Below, in pieces: positions 1-12,342 of a stretch of 64,000 bases of DNA. Below the pieces are notes generated by a model. That model saw nothing but the letters and a program-made list of their open reading frames with translations, had not been told where the DNA came from and did not search any database. How positions within the stretch are numbered: position 1 is the first letter of the stretch; every line of letters begins with the position of its first letter. Both the position numbers and the translations under genes were made by a program. This stretch comes from Edaphochlamys debaryana (lineage: Eukaryota; Chlorophyta; Chlorophyceae; Chlamydomonadales), in NCBI GenBank assembly GCA_016858145.1, contig JAEHOE010000013.1, positions 930,001 through 994,000 on the forward strand. Reading direction: 5' to 3'.

Positions 1-549
1 GCCGGACTAAGGCCCCGCGCTGCCCGCTTGGCATGCCATGACCACATTCGGCGTGTCACGGGAAGCGCTTCGAGACCAGCAGGCGTCACAAGGCAAGGCA
101 AAACTACTGCCGTGTAGCAAGAGGGCGAAAGCCCACCTCTTGCCGGACCGTCTCCGCCTGCGCCTGGCGCACCGCGCTGTAGAACCGCTCTGCAGAGTTA
201 TGGCCATATGTTGTATGCCCAAAGTCCATCATCATTCTTCGAGGGCTCGAGGGCCTGTTCTGTGTGGGCTGCATGGTGCTCGTCGAGCGAGGTCGGGTGA
301 AATCGGGGTATTGGCTCTGCTGCTGTGCAGGTTGAGCGCCTGAGGCTGCTGTAACGCCGCCGAGAAAACGTCGGAGAAAGAAGGAAGTCACTGCGCGAAA
401 CCCCTGAATCCAGTTCTGGCATCGGCTGTCTTCGCGGGAGACTTGGCTGCGTCGCTCGTTCAAGCCACAGACACCGTCGCCTTTACTCACTGCTCTTACT
501 GCGTTGCGAGCAGGCGGCGCAGGCTTGGCGCCGTTGACGCCTAGGAACG
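1..549. other. Left-edge intergenic / 5' flank
   Basis: I see no convincing exon here. The open frames on both strands are short, overlap one another and resemble no family. The stretch probably holds the promoter and 5' UTR of the kinesin gene and perhaps the flank of a gene beyond the left edge. Confidence 0.4.
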
Positions 550-3500
550 ATGCCCGACGAAGACCCGGGCGAGGGACCGCCCAGCCCCTGTCCTAGCGAT
601 GTCAGCGACATCTTCCCTAGGCAGGTCCACGCGCAGCAGTCGTAATGCACCTTGCGGCGGGGACGCGGGGCATCCATTTCCAGGTGTCACGACCGCAATC
701 TTTGCTCTCCGCAGACGTCTTCGTTACTCGGAGGAGGTGCTGCCGCTGCACTTCCACGACCTTGGGCCCACTACAGCGGCCGGCGCATCGAACCGGTCCC
801 GACCGCTCAAGGCAGGTGGTGTTGGGGTGACTGCCAGCACTTCCCGCTGCACACGCGCTCCCTCCCACCCACCCCCCGCCTCCCTTGCCGCAGGTCTACG
901 CTCGCGTCAAGCCGCTGAGCCAGGGCTTAGGCCCCATCGGCGGCCCCTCAACAGCTGCCGCACCAGGCGATGCCGCACCAGGGCCAGCCGCAGCCGCAGG
1001 CCCGCTCCTCCTCACGACGGCAACGGAGGTGGTCCTGCGCTCCCGCGCTAACCCGGGGGCCGACGGCCGCGCCGGGGCCGGGGGCGGCGCGGCGGCCGAG
1101 GGCCCCTCCAGCAGCTACAGCTTCCATCGCGTCTTCGAGGGCTCCGACAACCGAGAATTTTACGAGGCGGCCATGGAGCCGCTGGTGGGTGGGTGTGGGG
1201 TGGAGGCTGGGGATGAGCCCAGTGGGGTCGGGTTGGGTCGGATCGGGTTGGGCTGCGCGGGTCTCGACGGGGTGGGGTGGAACGGACCGGAACATGTGGT
1301 GTTGGGGTTTCATGGAAGCATGGGATGGGGCGGGATGGGATGGGGTAAGGTGGGATGCCTTGAAGGATGAGGCCATGATGTGACTGGCCTGCCCTCCCCG
1401 CCTTGCCCAGGTGGAGGACCTGGTGTCCTTCAGCACCGCCACCTCTGTGCTCATGGCCTACGGGGCCAGCGGGACAGGTGCGGGCGCCGCCTTCCCGGGC
1501 CGAAGGGAATTTCCCACAGAATGTACCCTCCAGGGGCCAGTGTGTTGTGCTGGTCGACGGTGACGCCCTGCTCGCCCCCCTCCGCGCACCTCCACGCCCC
1601 ACCAGGCAAGAGCTACACCATGAGTGGAACCGCCACATGCCCGGGTATGGTCCCACGGGCGCTCACACGCATCTACCAGGTGGGAAGGCGGTGGAGGCAG
1701 AGGCAGTCCAGCTAGGCGTCTTGGGGCTGCAGGAGACGGTGCCATCCTCAGTAAAAAAACCCAAACCTGGCCTGACCTCGTCCCTTCCCTACCTCTGCCC
1801 CACCCTTGCCCCCCCACCCCCCAGCTGCTGGAGGAGCGGGGCCTGCAGCACCAGGTCCAGCTCTGCTGCTACGAGGTGGGTAAACGGGGCCTGGGGCCTC
1901 GAAGCCCGCGCCCGGTGTGCACCCCCATCAGTTCCTGGCCTGAGTACCATGCCCCCTTGGCGTGCGCTGATGAGGTTGCCGCCGCCGCCGCCCTACTCCC
2001 TGCACTCACGGCCCACACACCTAGCTGCTCTCCGCACATGCCCCCCGGGCGCCCACTTCCCCACCTCTCTGCATGCTCCTCCCCACCCACCCACCCACCC
2101 CCAAACAACCACGCACCTCCGCGCGCACCTCCCACCCCACCCTCGCACCCCCCAGATCCTGGACAACCGCGTGTTCGACCTGCTGGCCTCCGCGCGGCAG
2201 GGCAGGCGCCAGGCGCAGGCGCTGCCCATTCAGGTGCTGGGCGCCTCCTGCTGCGTGCCAGGGCTGCTCAGGGTGAGCGCGGCGGGGGGCGGGGGGTGGG
2301 GTTCGGGCTTGGGAAAAGGCCATTAGGGGAGCGAAGCGCTTGCCGCTTGGGAGGCTTGTGTTGCATTTACACGCCGCCGACCTGGTTCATCACCCCCTCC
2401 CATCCGTCCTGCGCCCCGTGCCCCCGCCCCCCCCCCCCCAGTGCCACTGCACCTCCGCCGACAACGGCCAGCGCCTGTACGCCGCCGCCGCGCGCATCCG
2501 CCGCCAGGCCGCCACACAGACCAACAGCGAGTCCAGCCGCTCCCACGCGGTGTTCACGGTGAGACGGGTGGGGAGAGGCACGGTACGGGGTGGCGGCGCA
2601 ATCCGCTACGCCTTACCAGCACGGTTCCGAGCGAAGGGCGAAGGGCGCAGCTCAGGTGCCTGGCCCCTCAGCATCATACCACGCCCGCAAGGCCCCGACC
2701 CGCACGCCTCCCGCCCTCCGCCTCCACACACCCCCGTGCCCCAGGTCCAGCTGCTCGAGGTGGAGCGTGGCGCTGTGACGGTGAGGCCACTGGGGGGCTC
2801 ACTGTTTGGACACTGAGGAGGGCGCGTTCTCTCCAACCTTCTTGCTAGCCGCGCCTCTGGTTGGCCATGACCAGTCTCTCTTTGTGCTATGCCCTTCACC
2901 ACAAGCATGCACAGTTTGAGCACAGCTTTTGCAGCGTGTTGATTGATTCCCGACCACACCACGTGCCGGTTCCTCCCCCCCAGGGCCGCAGCGCCACCCT
3001 GTCCCTGGTGGACCTGGCGGGGGCCGAGCGGGCGGGGCGGACCAAGCACGTGGGCTCCAAGCTGCGGTGAGCCGCGCCGGGCCTGCACCTTCGCAAGGCA
3101 CCCGCATGCATCGCCTCCTCTCCCCCCTCTCCCGGTCCCCTGCGTGGCACCTGCTTGGGCGCCTGGCCCCAACCTGCCCACCCCCGTTAGAGCGCCGGTC
3201 CTGTACGGACATACGGTACCAAGGCCGCTTTCCCATGCCACTTTCATATGCTGAAGAGCTACCCACACTGTCCCGCAACCACCCCGCCACCCCAGTGAGA
3301 GCGCCGGCATCAACGCCTCTTTGTCGGTCCTGGGGCGATGCATCGAGGCGCTGAGGCACAACCAGGCCGTGCGGGCGGCGGCGGCAGCAGCAGCAGCAGC
3401 AGCGGGGGGCGCAGCAGGGGCAGGCGGCGGTGGTGCAGCCGGCGGGGGGGGCGGGGCCGTGGGCGGCCTGCACGTCATCCCGGTCCGCGAGTCCAGCCTT

Positions 3501-5177
3501 ACGCAGCTGTTCAGGGGCGTGCTGTCGGGCCAAGGTGCGCGTTGCGAAGTGCTGGGTGCACGGCGATAGGAGGGTCCATGCAAACAGGCTCGGTTTGTAG
3601 GAGATGCCCGCTGCAACAGGGGTCTGACAAGTCATACAGCGCCTGCTGACGCTCAGTCGGCGCCGTTCGCCTCCTGTTGCAGGCAACCTGGTGCTCTCAG
3701 TACACCTTAGTCAGCACCCGGACGAGTACGACACCAACCGCCACACGCTGCGCTTCGGCGCCCTGGCGTCGCGCCTGACCATGGCCGTGGCGGCGCCCAC
3801 CGTTACGGCAACGGGCCTGCCTCGTGGCGTGGTGGCGGCGGCCGCGGCACGTGGCCCCTTGCAGGTGGAGGAGCCCATTCCCGAGGGTCGGGAAGAGGAG
3901 GGCGAGGAGGCGGCCGCCGATGGGGCCAAGGCGGAGCAGGCTGAGGCGGAGGAAGCTGGGGCGGCGGACGGGGGGGAGCGGGAGGAGGGCGACGAGGAGG
4001 AGGAGGTGGAGGGAGTCCGGGCCGACGGGGGCAACGCGGAGTTGGAGCGGCTGAGGGAGGAGGCTCAGCGCTTGCGAGAGCAGGTGGGTGGCTGCCACTG
4101 AGCGAAGGCCTTGTATGTGCCCCTCTCGCTCGCTCTCCGTCACTTGCGGCTGTTAACGATTGCCCGCTGCAATGCGCCCTCACCCACTGAGACCTCCCCT
4201 ATTCCTCCCCTGTTTCTTTCCTCTGCTGGCTGCCGCGGAGGCGGCCACTTGCATCCCCACGTTACCCAATTGCTCCTCTGCACCCTCCCACCCTTCCCCA
4301 GCTGGCGGCCGCGGAGGAGGCCACACGCGAGGCCGTGGTGGCGGAGTGCGAGGAGCTGATGGCGGCGGGGCGGGAGGAGCTGGAGGAGGCGCGGCGGCGG
4401 GCGGCGGAGGTGGAGGCGGCGCTGGAGGGCTTCCGGGCGGAGCTGCGGGGCTGCAGGCGGGAGTTGGAGGGCTGCAAGGCGCAGCTGGAGGCGGAGCAAG
4501 CAGCCAAGCGGGTGGGTGTTGGGCGGGTGGGTGGGTGTGGACACGCTTTGTGCTGGACAAGCGCAAGCCGCTGCTAACCTGTCATGCGTGCCCGCTCTGA
4601 CCTCTCTTGGCCGCAGGACCTGCAGCGGCAGCTGCAGGAGCTGCGGGAGGCCCGAAACGGCTCAGCAACACCCGCCTCCGCCGCACCCGCCTCGGCCGCG
4701 GCCGACCCGACCAGGCCACAGGCTGGCCAACCCCCCGGTGGCATCGACACTGCTGCCCCTGGGCCGCTACCCGGCACCTGCACGGTCGGGGAGGAGAAGG
4801 CAGGCGCCGGGAACGGCGTTGGAGGCAGCGGTGCTCGGGAGGAGGGGAGTGAGAGGCGTATGCCCTTGGCGCCGCGTGCGCCGGAGAACGGCAGCGGCGG
4901 GGCCGGCGGGACGGGACGCACGCAGGGTCGTCCGGGGAGACGGCGAGGCGGTGAGGTGGCTGCGGAGGGAGCTGCGGAGGGGACTGGGAAGATGGCGGGG
5001 AAGACTGGGGGGAAGCGGCGGAGAGGCGGGCACGGTAGCGGCGAAGAGGAGGAGGCGAGTGAAGGGCGGGAGGGGCGGTCCAAGGGGTTGGATTCGGGGA
5101 CCCAGGCCACACCCGTGGCTGCGCGGCCTCGGCGGAAGCGGAGGGCAGGCGGCAGCGGGTCGGCGCACGGCGAGTGA
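550..5177 (+). CDS. Kinesin-6-like motor protein
   Basis: Microtubule motor ATPase, read as 13 exons: 550-624, 894-1184, 1411-1477, 1606-1679, 1825-1875, 2156-2272, 2442-2558, 2745-2780, 2984-3066, 3296-3534, 3683-4083, 4302-4511, 4617-5177 (about 773 aa). The motor (roughly residues 26-415) opens with VYARVKPL and has the P-loop GASGTGKSYTMSG, switch I NSESSRSH, switch II DLAGAER, helix-4 INASLSVLG and VRESSLTQLF. The motor ends with a YDTNRHTLRFGALAS segment that is closest to kinesin-6 (KIF20/KIF23) types, which act in spindle midzone and cytokinesis. A Glu/Ala-rich coiled coil (about 480-590) and a basic, low-complexity tail follow. Odd points: an intron splits the P-loop, and a poly-Ala/Gly insertion sits inside the motor. 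The start is uncertain: ATG 550 gives an acidic N terminus in phase, while ATG 645 with a donor at 816 also fits. The family call is firm, the subfamily less so. Confidence 0.85.
1185..1410 (+). repeat. G-rich intron of the kinesin gene
   Basis: This intron has dense runs of GGG and GGGG on the + strand, with imperfect repeats of GGGATGGGAT and GGGTTGGGTCGG types. It could form G-quadruplexes in the transcript. That is composition only; no function is shown. Confidence 0.5.
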
Positions 5178-5562
5178 TGTGTTAGGGACCGGTGCAATGT
5201 GGTCAAGTCGGGACTTCATGATGTGGGGCAGGTTGGAGGTATGTGGGCGAGGGTCTCGAGCTGTGGTGTGTCGGCGCGCGCGCTTATGTCCCCCCTCCCC
5301 CGGGGAAGGCACGGGACGGCGCGTGGCAAAACCATGCGTCGCACGGTGACTTCCTGCCTCGCTCGCAAGACCATGGCGCTGTATTTTACGTACACAAGTA
5401 CAGCATAAAAAGGGCCCCTTGCAAAACAAAGTGTCCCCCTGCTGCAGAGGTCGGCATTCCCAAGCCAGCTGTCATTTGCCTGTATGACCAGGTTAGCCGA
5501 CATGCTAGAGATCCTATTGAACTAGGAGTAAGCACCTGTGGCCGTGTTGCGCACCGAGGCTG
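5178..5562. other. Intergenic between kinesin and FkbM genes
   Basis: Kinesin 3' UTR and upstream region of the next gene, both on the + strand. I found no TGTAA poly(A) signal here, so the kinesin 3' end is not located. No RNA gene or repeat is evident. Confidence 0.4.
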
Positions 5563-8500
5563 ATGCCTACAGCGGATGGCGAAGCCCGCGCAGGGCGCAG
5601 CTTGAGGCGCACCTCGCGGCGATGGCTCTGCAGCTTACTGGGTAAGGTTTGGGCACTCGGTAGCCGTCTGATTGGCCCCTCGCGGCATGCCTACGAGCAA
5701 GCAACCCCACGCGCAGCGAGCGATCGCTGAGCTCCCGCCGCACGGGGGCTATGCCTACAGACAAAAGGTTAATATCGCCTGGTCAAATCGGCCAACACGC
5801 CCCGTTTGGCTCGGCCTGCTCGGCCAATGCCCCGCCATCCCGCCCCAGCCTCCACTGCCTGTGCCATCCTCTGGAGCGCGGCGAGCTGTCACGGACGCCT
5901 AATCCCTGGCCTCCCCGTCCGCCAAATCTGCACCAACTCATGTAACCTGGTGAGACCCGCGCACGGGAGGTGCAGCGCTATGCCGTAGGACGAGCAGGCG
6001 CCGCTCCCCCAGTTCCCCGGTCCCCTGCGTCTGCCCAATCCTCCCACCCACCTACATCCCTCCGCACCGCCGCAGGCCAAGAACGGTGTGTGCGAGGAGG
6101 GACGCCTGAGCAAAAACGCGGGCCCCGAGGATGACCTGGAGAAGCCCGTGGTTGTGTACTGCGACCTCGGGTGGGTAGGGGCCGCGCAGCTACCAGCAGT
6201 TGCAGGGTGCGGACTTGCGGGTTGGGGGCAGCCCACCTTGCTCTACTTTTAAAGCGGTGGCCGGCGAGCTCGACGAGCCGCGTGGTCCGGGGTGGGTGGA
6301 CACTGGAGGGGCGTGCACTGTGGGCCCAGCTGTGGCAGGCTGCCCACGGGCGCAAGGGCGGGGGCCAAGGGGCTGCCGTACGCGTGCCGACGTGGAAATG
6401 ACCTCCTGACGTCACGGTTAGATGCCATAGTTGCTCCTCATTTCAGCCCCTCCGCTCCTCCGTTGCCTCCCCACTCCCCAGTACCGACTGCGACGACTGC
6501 GGGCCCTGGAACACCACCGCCCCGGCAGCGGCCACGTACTGGTGGGGGACAAGGGGCTGTGCCTGGTGGCGGGAGGGGCATGATGCAAGGGACATGGCCC
6601 TGCTGTGCTGTGTGCTGTGGGCCTTGAGTCCCTCGAGGCTCGCCACTTCCTCAACAACCTACCCATCCCTGCGGGGCAACACTCTCCGCACCGCGCAGGG
6701 AGGACCCCACGAAGCCCGGCCCCATCCGCTTCCTGCGGTCAAAGGACGTACAGGTGAGGGGCAGGCCTGGCGGGAAGGCTAGCGCAAGACAAACAGCCCT
6801 GCCGTGAAGCCACCTACCCACGCCCAAACTCCTGGGGCCGTGCGCTGCTCCCTTCCGGCTGGCCCTACTCCCTGTCATCCGACGAGTCAAGTACCCGTAG
6901 CTTACCTGCCGCCCCTCCCTTTCACGGAATCCTCCTCGTGACCGCTCCCCCTGCCTGCCCCCCCTCAGGTCCGTGTGCGGGCCACCGGCATACCCCTGCT
7001 GGTCGATTACGACTTTGCCTACACGGACCCAACCAAGGGTGAGCGGAGCGGGGGGGGCGGCGAGAGGTGCGCACAGCCGACGAAGGATAGGGGTAAGCTA
7101 GTAAGCCCACGGGCGTGAGCGTGCGGTCCTCGCCTGTGAGTGTGGACGTATAGCGTTTGTTCTGCGATTGCCCTCTGTTGGCCCTTACCGGCACCCATTC
7201 GTGCACCCTCCACCCCTCCGCCCCTCCGCAGACGTGGACGTGTCTCACCACATGGAGGCGAACGCAATAGTGCGTTTTGGGGTGGGGGGAGGGGGGCCAC
7301 AGGAGGGGGGGGACATGTTTAATTTGGGCAGACCCAGTGGGGCTGGGAGGGGATTACGGGGGAAAGAGTCAAGACTGGGCGCGTCAGCGAGGGCCGGAAG
7401 GAGGCGAGGCGATAGGTCCGGAGACCGTGCACCTTGCCTCACCATGCCGCCTCCTGTCCCCGCCCGCCTCGCCGCTGCGCCTTCCCGCCCGCAGGTGGAG
7501 GCACAGATCACCAAGGTACGGCAAGGGCGGTGACGGGACGGGGTCACGGGATTACGGAGGGCGGGGTGGGATGGGACGGTCGGACAGGGGGCGGTGCGTA
7601 CAGCTACACACACGCGACGCCAGCAGCCCACCGCCCACCTCAGTCCACCGCCCACCTCTACCGCCATACCTCGGCCCTATGCCCTGCCTGCGTGTCCCCT
7701 GCAGGTCTTCTACTGGATCCTGAAGCACCGCTGCAAGACCGGCAAGGACAATCTGTTCGTGGACGTGGGGGCAAACTTCGGGTGGTTCGCAGTGCTTGCC
7801 GCCAAGCTGGGGTGCAGGTGAGCGTTGGGCGATGAGGGGAGGGGAGGGAAGGCGTGGGGAGGCGTGGGGTGGGGGTGCGTGGGGGAGGTGTGGGGTGCAG
7901 GTGCGCGGGGAAAGTGTGGGGTGGAGGTGCGTAGGGAGGCCGCCGCGTGTGCAGTGCTCGTCGCGACAGTGTCAGGCCATGCTTCCGGCGGGGTGACACC
8001 CAACCATGCCCCAGGGTCATCGCCTACGAGCCGGTCCCGCTGTTCCGGTGGTTCCTCGAGTACAACGTGCATGTCAACGACCTCATGTCGCGGATAGACA
8101 TCCGCGCTGTAGTGGTGAGCAACCAGGCATTCTGAAGTGTGGGGCCACGGCCAAATGTCCAGAATTGCTGGAATCGTAACCCTCCAAACCACCAACTAAA
8201 GCCCGTCCCCAACCATGATCCCAACCCAACCAACTGACCAACCAACTGACAACCAATCAACTAAATTAACTGCAGGTGAGCCAGGAGCGTGATCGGAGCA
8301 TGACCATGGTTGTGCCCACCACAGGCATCTGGGGGACTGCTGGCATCGACGGACTCAACATTGACAAGTCCATCGAGGGTGGGTGTGCATGGGTCCACCA
8401 GGGGCCTGCGTGGGGCTACAATCTGTAGGGCCTTGCGCCCGCGGGGCCTGCTGAGGTCCTTACACACGGGTGCTTGGCGGGTGCTTGCGGGTGCAGCGCT

Positions 8501-11065
8501 CAAAATGTTCAACACCTTTAAACGGATGCCACCTCTGCGCACTCGCTGCTGACCTGCCGGCTTCCTGCTGCCTGATACCATGTCACGCAGGCAAGAAGGA
8601 GGAGATCGATGTCCCCAGTGTGCGGCTGGAGGACGAGGTGAAAGAGGACGTGCTGCTCATGAAGGTGGGGCGCTGTCGGTGGGGGATGGCATGCATCCTT
8701 TGCGCTGTACGTACGGAGACTGTATGTGCTTTCAGCCTCACTCACTCCCAACCTGACGCTCTCAACCCCTCTGGCCCCCATTCGCCCGCTTCAGGTTGAC
8801 GTGGAGGGCTGGGAGTACGCCGTCATCCAAGGGGCGGAGGGGCTCCTGAGCAAGTACAACGTGGAGAACATCGTCATGGAGTACTCGCCGGGTGGGTGAG
8901 GGTGTGTCGGGAGGGCGGGTGGGGGTGGGGATGAACCATGCAGGGTGGGGTGATCAGGGCTCCAGGCGCACGCACCCTGCCCTACCCGGCCCTCCTTGCT
9001 ACCGCCTGGGCGATGCGCCCCACCCCCCACGCCCATCTTCATACGGACCCCCCCCCCCAGCGGTCCTGGGGCCCGAGCCCAGGTCTGACCTGCATCTCCG
9101 TACCGCTGTCCACTCCACCATAGCATTCCGCCAAGCTCCTTCCCGTGCCCCTCGATCCCCCTCCCCCCTCCACCATGCCGCCTCCCATGCCGCCGCCAGG
9201 TGTGGCCGAGAGGCACTGGGACTTCCCCAAGATGAACGACACCGTACTGATGCTGGTGGATCTGATGCACCGGTACGGCTACCAGATCGGCCACATCGGC
9301 GAGGGCAAGTACCTCTTGGGGCCGTACGACCAACCGCCGGAGCCCATGTGGGGGGTGAGAGCGGTTCGGTGAGGGGCGGGGGCTCGTGTGGAATTACTAG
9401 AACGGAGAAGGGGGGGGCCGGCCGAGAGGCGCACTAAGGCTGGCCGAGCACGGATGTGTAGGGACGATGCCAGACGATGTAGACGTTCACATTACCCGCT
9501 TCGCCCCCCCTGGTGGTCCGCAGGTCAGCCTTGACAACCTCAAGTACGACTACACTGACGTCCAGCTCTGGAAGGCGAGTTGAAAGGGCTGGCTTCAAGC
9601 GGCAACCTGGGTTGCAGGCCAAGGGATGCCGTCGGGTAGACTCATCGGTCAGGGCTCGAGCACGCAACCGCCTTGACGCCCTTCCCCCGCGACAACCCTC
9701 ACGCGGCCCCCCTCCCGCCCGGACCGCCTGCCTTGCAGGCCCACAAACTAGGCTGCCCCACCCACCCAGAGCTGTTCGGGATTTCGGCCTGGGACGCCTG
9801 CTTCGGTGTTCCTGAGGCGCTCAGCCCGCGCAGCTTACGGTGCGTTCCGTTGCATGATCAGCGTCACGGCATGTTTGGAGAGGAGAAGCTTGGGATATGA
9901 GGTGCCGGCCCTTGTCCGCATTACCTCGGAGTGTGATAACTTGAAACCCGGTCTAGATTCCTCTAATCACAAAACACACACGCCCCCGACAGGTCTATCC
10001 TCGGCCACAACACGGTAAGACGTCTCGGGGTCGGTCGCTTTCCTCGTCCTCGCGCGCCTTGCTCCCGCCATCGGCCACTCAGCTGCCCCACAGCAGCCTC
10101 CCGCCCAGCCCAGCCCACTAGCTCATTTGCCACTACATTGTCACTCCTCCTCTCTCCCCCCTTCACTTCCCCGGCCCGGCCTCCCCGCCCCTTCAGAACC
10201 TGTGGCTGACTAAGGGCGAGTCGAGCAAGATGCTCGTCCAAAAGGGCCTCGTCGGGATCCTGGATCCCAACGACCCGCCCACCAAGTACTTCCGTAAGTA
10301 CGGTACGGTGCGGGGAGAGCGTGTACAGCACAACGTGGCGGACCCGCGCTCGGGCAGATAGCCGTATGGACTGGAGCAAGCTCCGGGGGGGAGGGGGTGC
10401 TTCAGCAAGGTATGTGGCTGGGGTGGGGCAAACAAATGCCGTCGCTGGGGAAATTGGGTCGCGCTACCCTCGCCCGCTCTCCGCCTGCCTCGAAGGGGGG
10501 CAGTGGCTGCATGCCTGACACCTGCGGGGCTTGCCATGTGACCGGGAGACCCGATGCCGTGGGGTCCGGCCGTCGTGCGCGACGTCGCATACCGCCTCAC
10601 CGCTGCGCCGCCCCCTCGCTCAAGGTTGCCTCCCAGACACCTCCCCTTCGCCCGCCCCCCCTTCGCCCACCCACTCCTGCCCACCCTCCTGCTCATCCCC
10701 CCCCACCCCCCAGAGACAAACATGCAGTTCTGGGGTATGGGCGCCAGGCGGTGCTACCACCTCGACCCCAAAGTGCAGGTGCGGGGCCTGGGCCGCTGTC
10801 TGCCTCCCTCCACCCAGCTTCCGGCCCCGAGGCTGGGCTGGTCAGATGTCCTAGCTCAATGGCCGCTGCAACTATGCTCACCCCGGCCCCACACGCCCCC
10901 TCCCCCCCACACGCCCACCCCCAGGTCAAGCACCGCTGCAACTGCACCCGCCCCGAGGTGTGCGGCACAGAGCAGGCGATCGTGGACCGCCTGGCCATTG
11001 TGCCGGGAGCCATACCGCAGAACTACGTGCTGGGGGACGCCAAGCAGGTGCTGGGGCTCAAGTAG
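5563..11065 (+). CDS. Signal-anchored Cys-rich protein with FkbM methyltransferase domain
   Basis: Twenty exons close in frame to 545 aa: 5563-5641, 5849-5949, 6076-6170, 6482-6541, 6699-6753, 6969-7038, 7232-7269, 7495-7515, 7705-7817, 8015-8114, 8276-8378, 8591-8664, 8795-8891, 9200-9354, 9524-9574, 9739-9839, 9993-10014, 10197-10293, 10714-10778, 10925-11065. The start gives an Arg-rich stretch and then a hydrophobic segment (about residues 20-38, WLCSLLASTACAILW), a signal anchor or signal peptide. A Cys module follows (ICTNSCNLAKNGVCEEG, then DLGTDCDDCGPW), of a kind common in Chlamydomonas secreted proteins. The SAM-binding core (about 173-335) has FVDVGANFGW, VIAYEPVP and VDVEGWEYAVIQGAE, typical of FkbM (Methyltransf_21) enzymes that O-methylate sugars or lipids. 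The Cys-containing C terminus is unrecognised. Likely a Golgi-lumen or secreted methyltransferase; substrate unknown. One intron (9575-9738) is GC-AG. Confidence 0.88.
8221..8262 (+). repeat. Short CCAACCAACTGA-type repeat in an intron
   Basis: Imperfect tandem copies of a CAACCAACTGAC-like unit lie just before the acceptor at 8275 in the FkbM gene. They form the pyrimidine-poor end of that intron. This is probably simple-sequence expansion. Confidence 0.6.
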
Positions 11066-11139
11066 CGCCGCTTGTGGGGGGGAGAGGGGGTGCGGGAGAG
11101 GGAGGGCTGTGAGACTTGGGGCGCTGCCTCAGATCTGTG

Positions 11140-11460
11140 ACTGTGGGGAGCCAGGGAGGCTCTGGGGCTCGAGTACAGCGGCACCGTGAGCGCACGTTAT
11201 AGGGCGGGTGGCAGGTCGGCTGAGCGCAGGGCGTTGGTGGAGCGTCTGGCCGCTAGCCTGGGGGCGCGCTCCCGCAGAGCTACGTACTGGGGTAGATGCC
11301 GGGGAGGCGCTGGGGCTCAACTCAAACCGCGCAGCCTCCCCTGGGTCCTGTGCGTATGCTGTATGGCTGGCGCGGCTGGGGCTCTGGCGAGGGCATGTGC
11401 GGAGGCTCGGGGCAGCTGCGTGTGGAAGGGAGAGGGAGTGCGGGAGAAGGCCTGGGTTGC
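11140..11460 (+). repeat. Decayed tandem copies of the last FkbM exon in its 3' UTR
   Basis: Positions 11222-11317 align collinearly with the last 95 bases of the coding sequence (10971-11065). Matching landmarks include the CGCAGAGCTACGTACTGGGG stretch against CGCAGAACTACGTGCTGGGG, and the GCTGGGGCTCAA end. A shorter copy of the exon end lies near 11150-11175, and the GGGAGAGGG-GTGCGGGAGA stretch after the stop recurs near 11425. The copies are interrupted by stops and indels, so they are not coding. Confidence 0.6.
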
Positions 11461-11700
11461 ATCTATAAGCTCCCGGTTGTGGCTTTCGCGCCTCGGCACT
11501 GCCCAAGAGGAGGTGCTGGGAGCCTGGGACTGGGGGCGGCGGATGAGGTGGACTTGGGCTGCGGTGTGGGCGCCGTCGGCGGCGCGTGCGTGTGGGGTAT
11601 GGGGGCCGTGCGGCTGGAGGGTGCGCCATGCACACAGACCGGGGCGTTATCGCCTCGGGACTCGGAAATGGTACAGCAGTGTCCGGTTTTGGGATTGAGC

Positions 11701-11705
11701 TGTAA
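11701..11705 (+). terminator. TGTAA poly(A) signal, FkbM gene
   Basis: First TGTAA downstream of the FkbM stop. TGTAA is the standard green-algal polyadenylation signal. It implies a 3' UTR of about 650 nt. The convergent signal of the next gene lies only 100 bp further on. Confidence 0.6.
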
Positions 11706-11805
11706 GCGACAGTGCCGGGGTAGAGGCCAGAGATTCGGCGGCCAGTTCGGACTCGGCTGCTACTGAGAAAGCGTCAGAGGCTTGCCATCCGGCGGGCATT
11801 ATCTG

Positions 11806-11810
11806 TTACA
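11806..11810 (-). terminator. TGTAA poly(A) signal, exonuclease gene
   Basis: TTACA on the + strand, that is TGTAA on the minus strand, about 530 bp past the stop of the minus-strand exonuclease gene. Together with 11701-11705 it defines a tight convergent 3' junction. Confidence 0.55.
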
Positions 11811-12342
11811 AGCCATACAGCAGCCGCCCTGCCTTCTTTCGCCTTCCGTCCCCCCAACTCCTTCCCTCCAAGCCCTCGCGTGCTACCCTCGTGCTGCATT
11901 CCCCCGTCGGCGTCCGAAGCTCCGCCCTATGCCGCACAGCCCTGCGAGCACCCACCCCCGTGCCTCCTCTGCTCGGCGCACGCCGTATGCCCGGGCCGTT
12001 GCCGCGCAGCAGATGCAGCGGCCTGGGTCCCGGGACCGGGGCGCGGGCCCGCGCCCCATTCGTTCCAGACGTCGTCGGTTCGCAACCGCACGAGCCCCGG
12101 CCTTCAGGTAGGAGCTGATGACAGCGCCGAACCCCACAACTCACGACAACTTGGACCTAGCTCTGGGGTTGGTTTATGCCATGCAACACCTGAATCTGCA
12201 TCTGTCCCCACCCGTCCGCTCCCCAGAGGCATCAGCCACCTAGACGGTCCTCCGGTCTCCCGCCGTCCCTCCGCCGCGTAGTCCACTCCAGCGCGTCTCC
12301 AACCCAGCCTCTGCCCCGCCGCCCCAGCTAGCCCCCCAGCAG

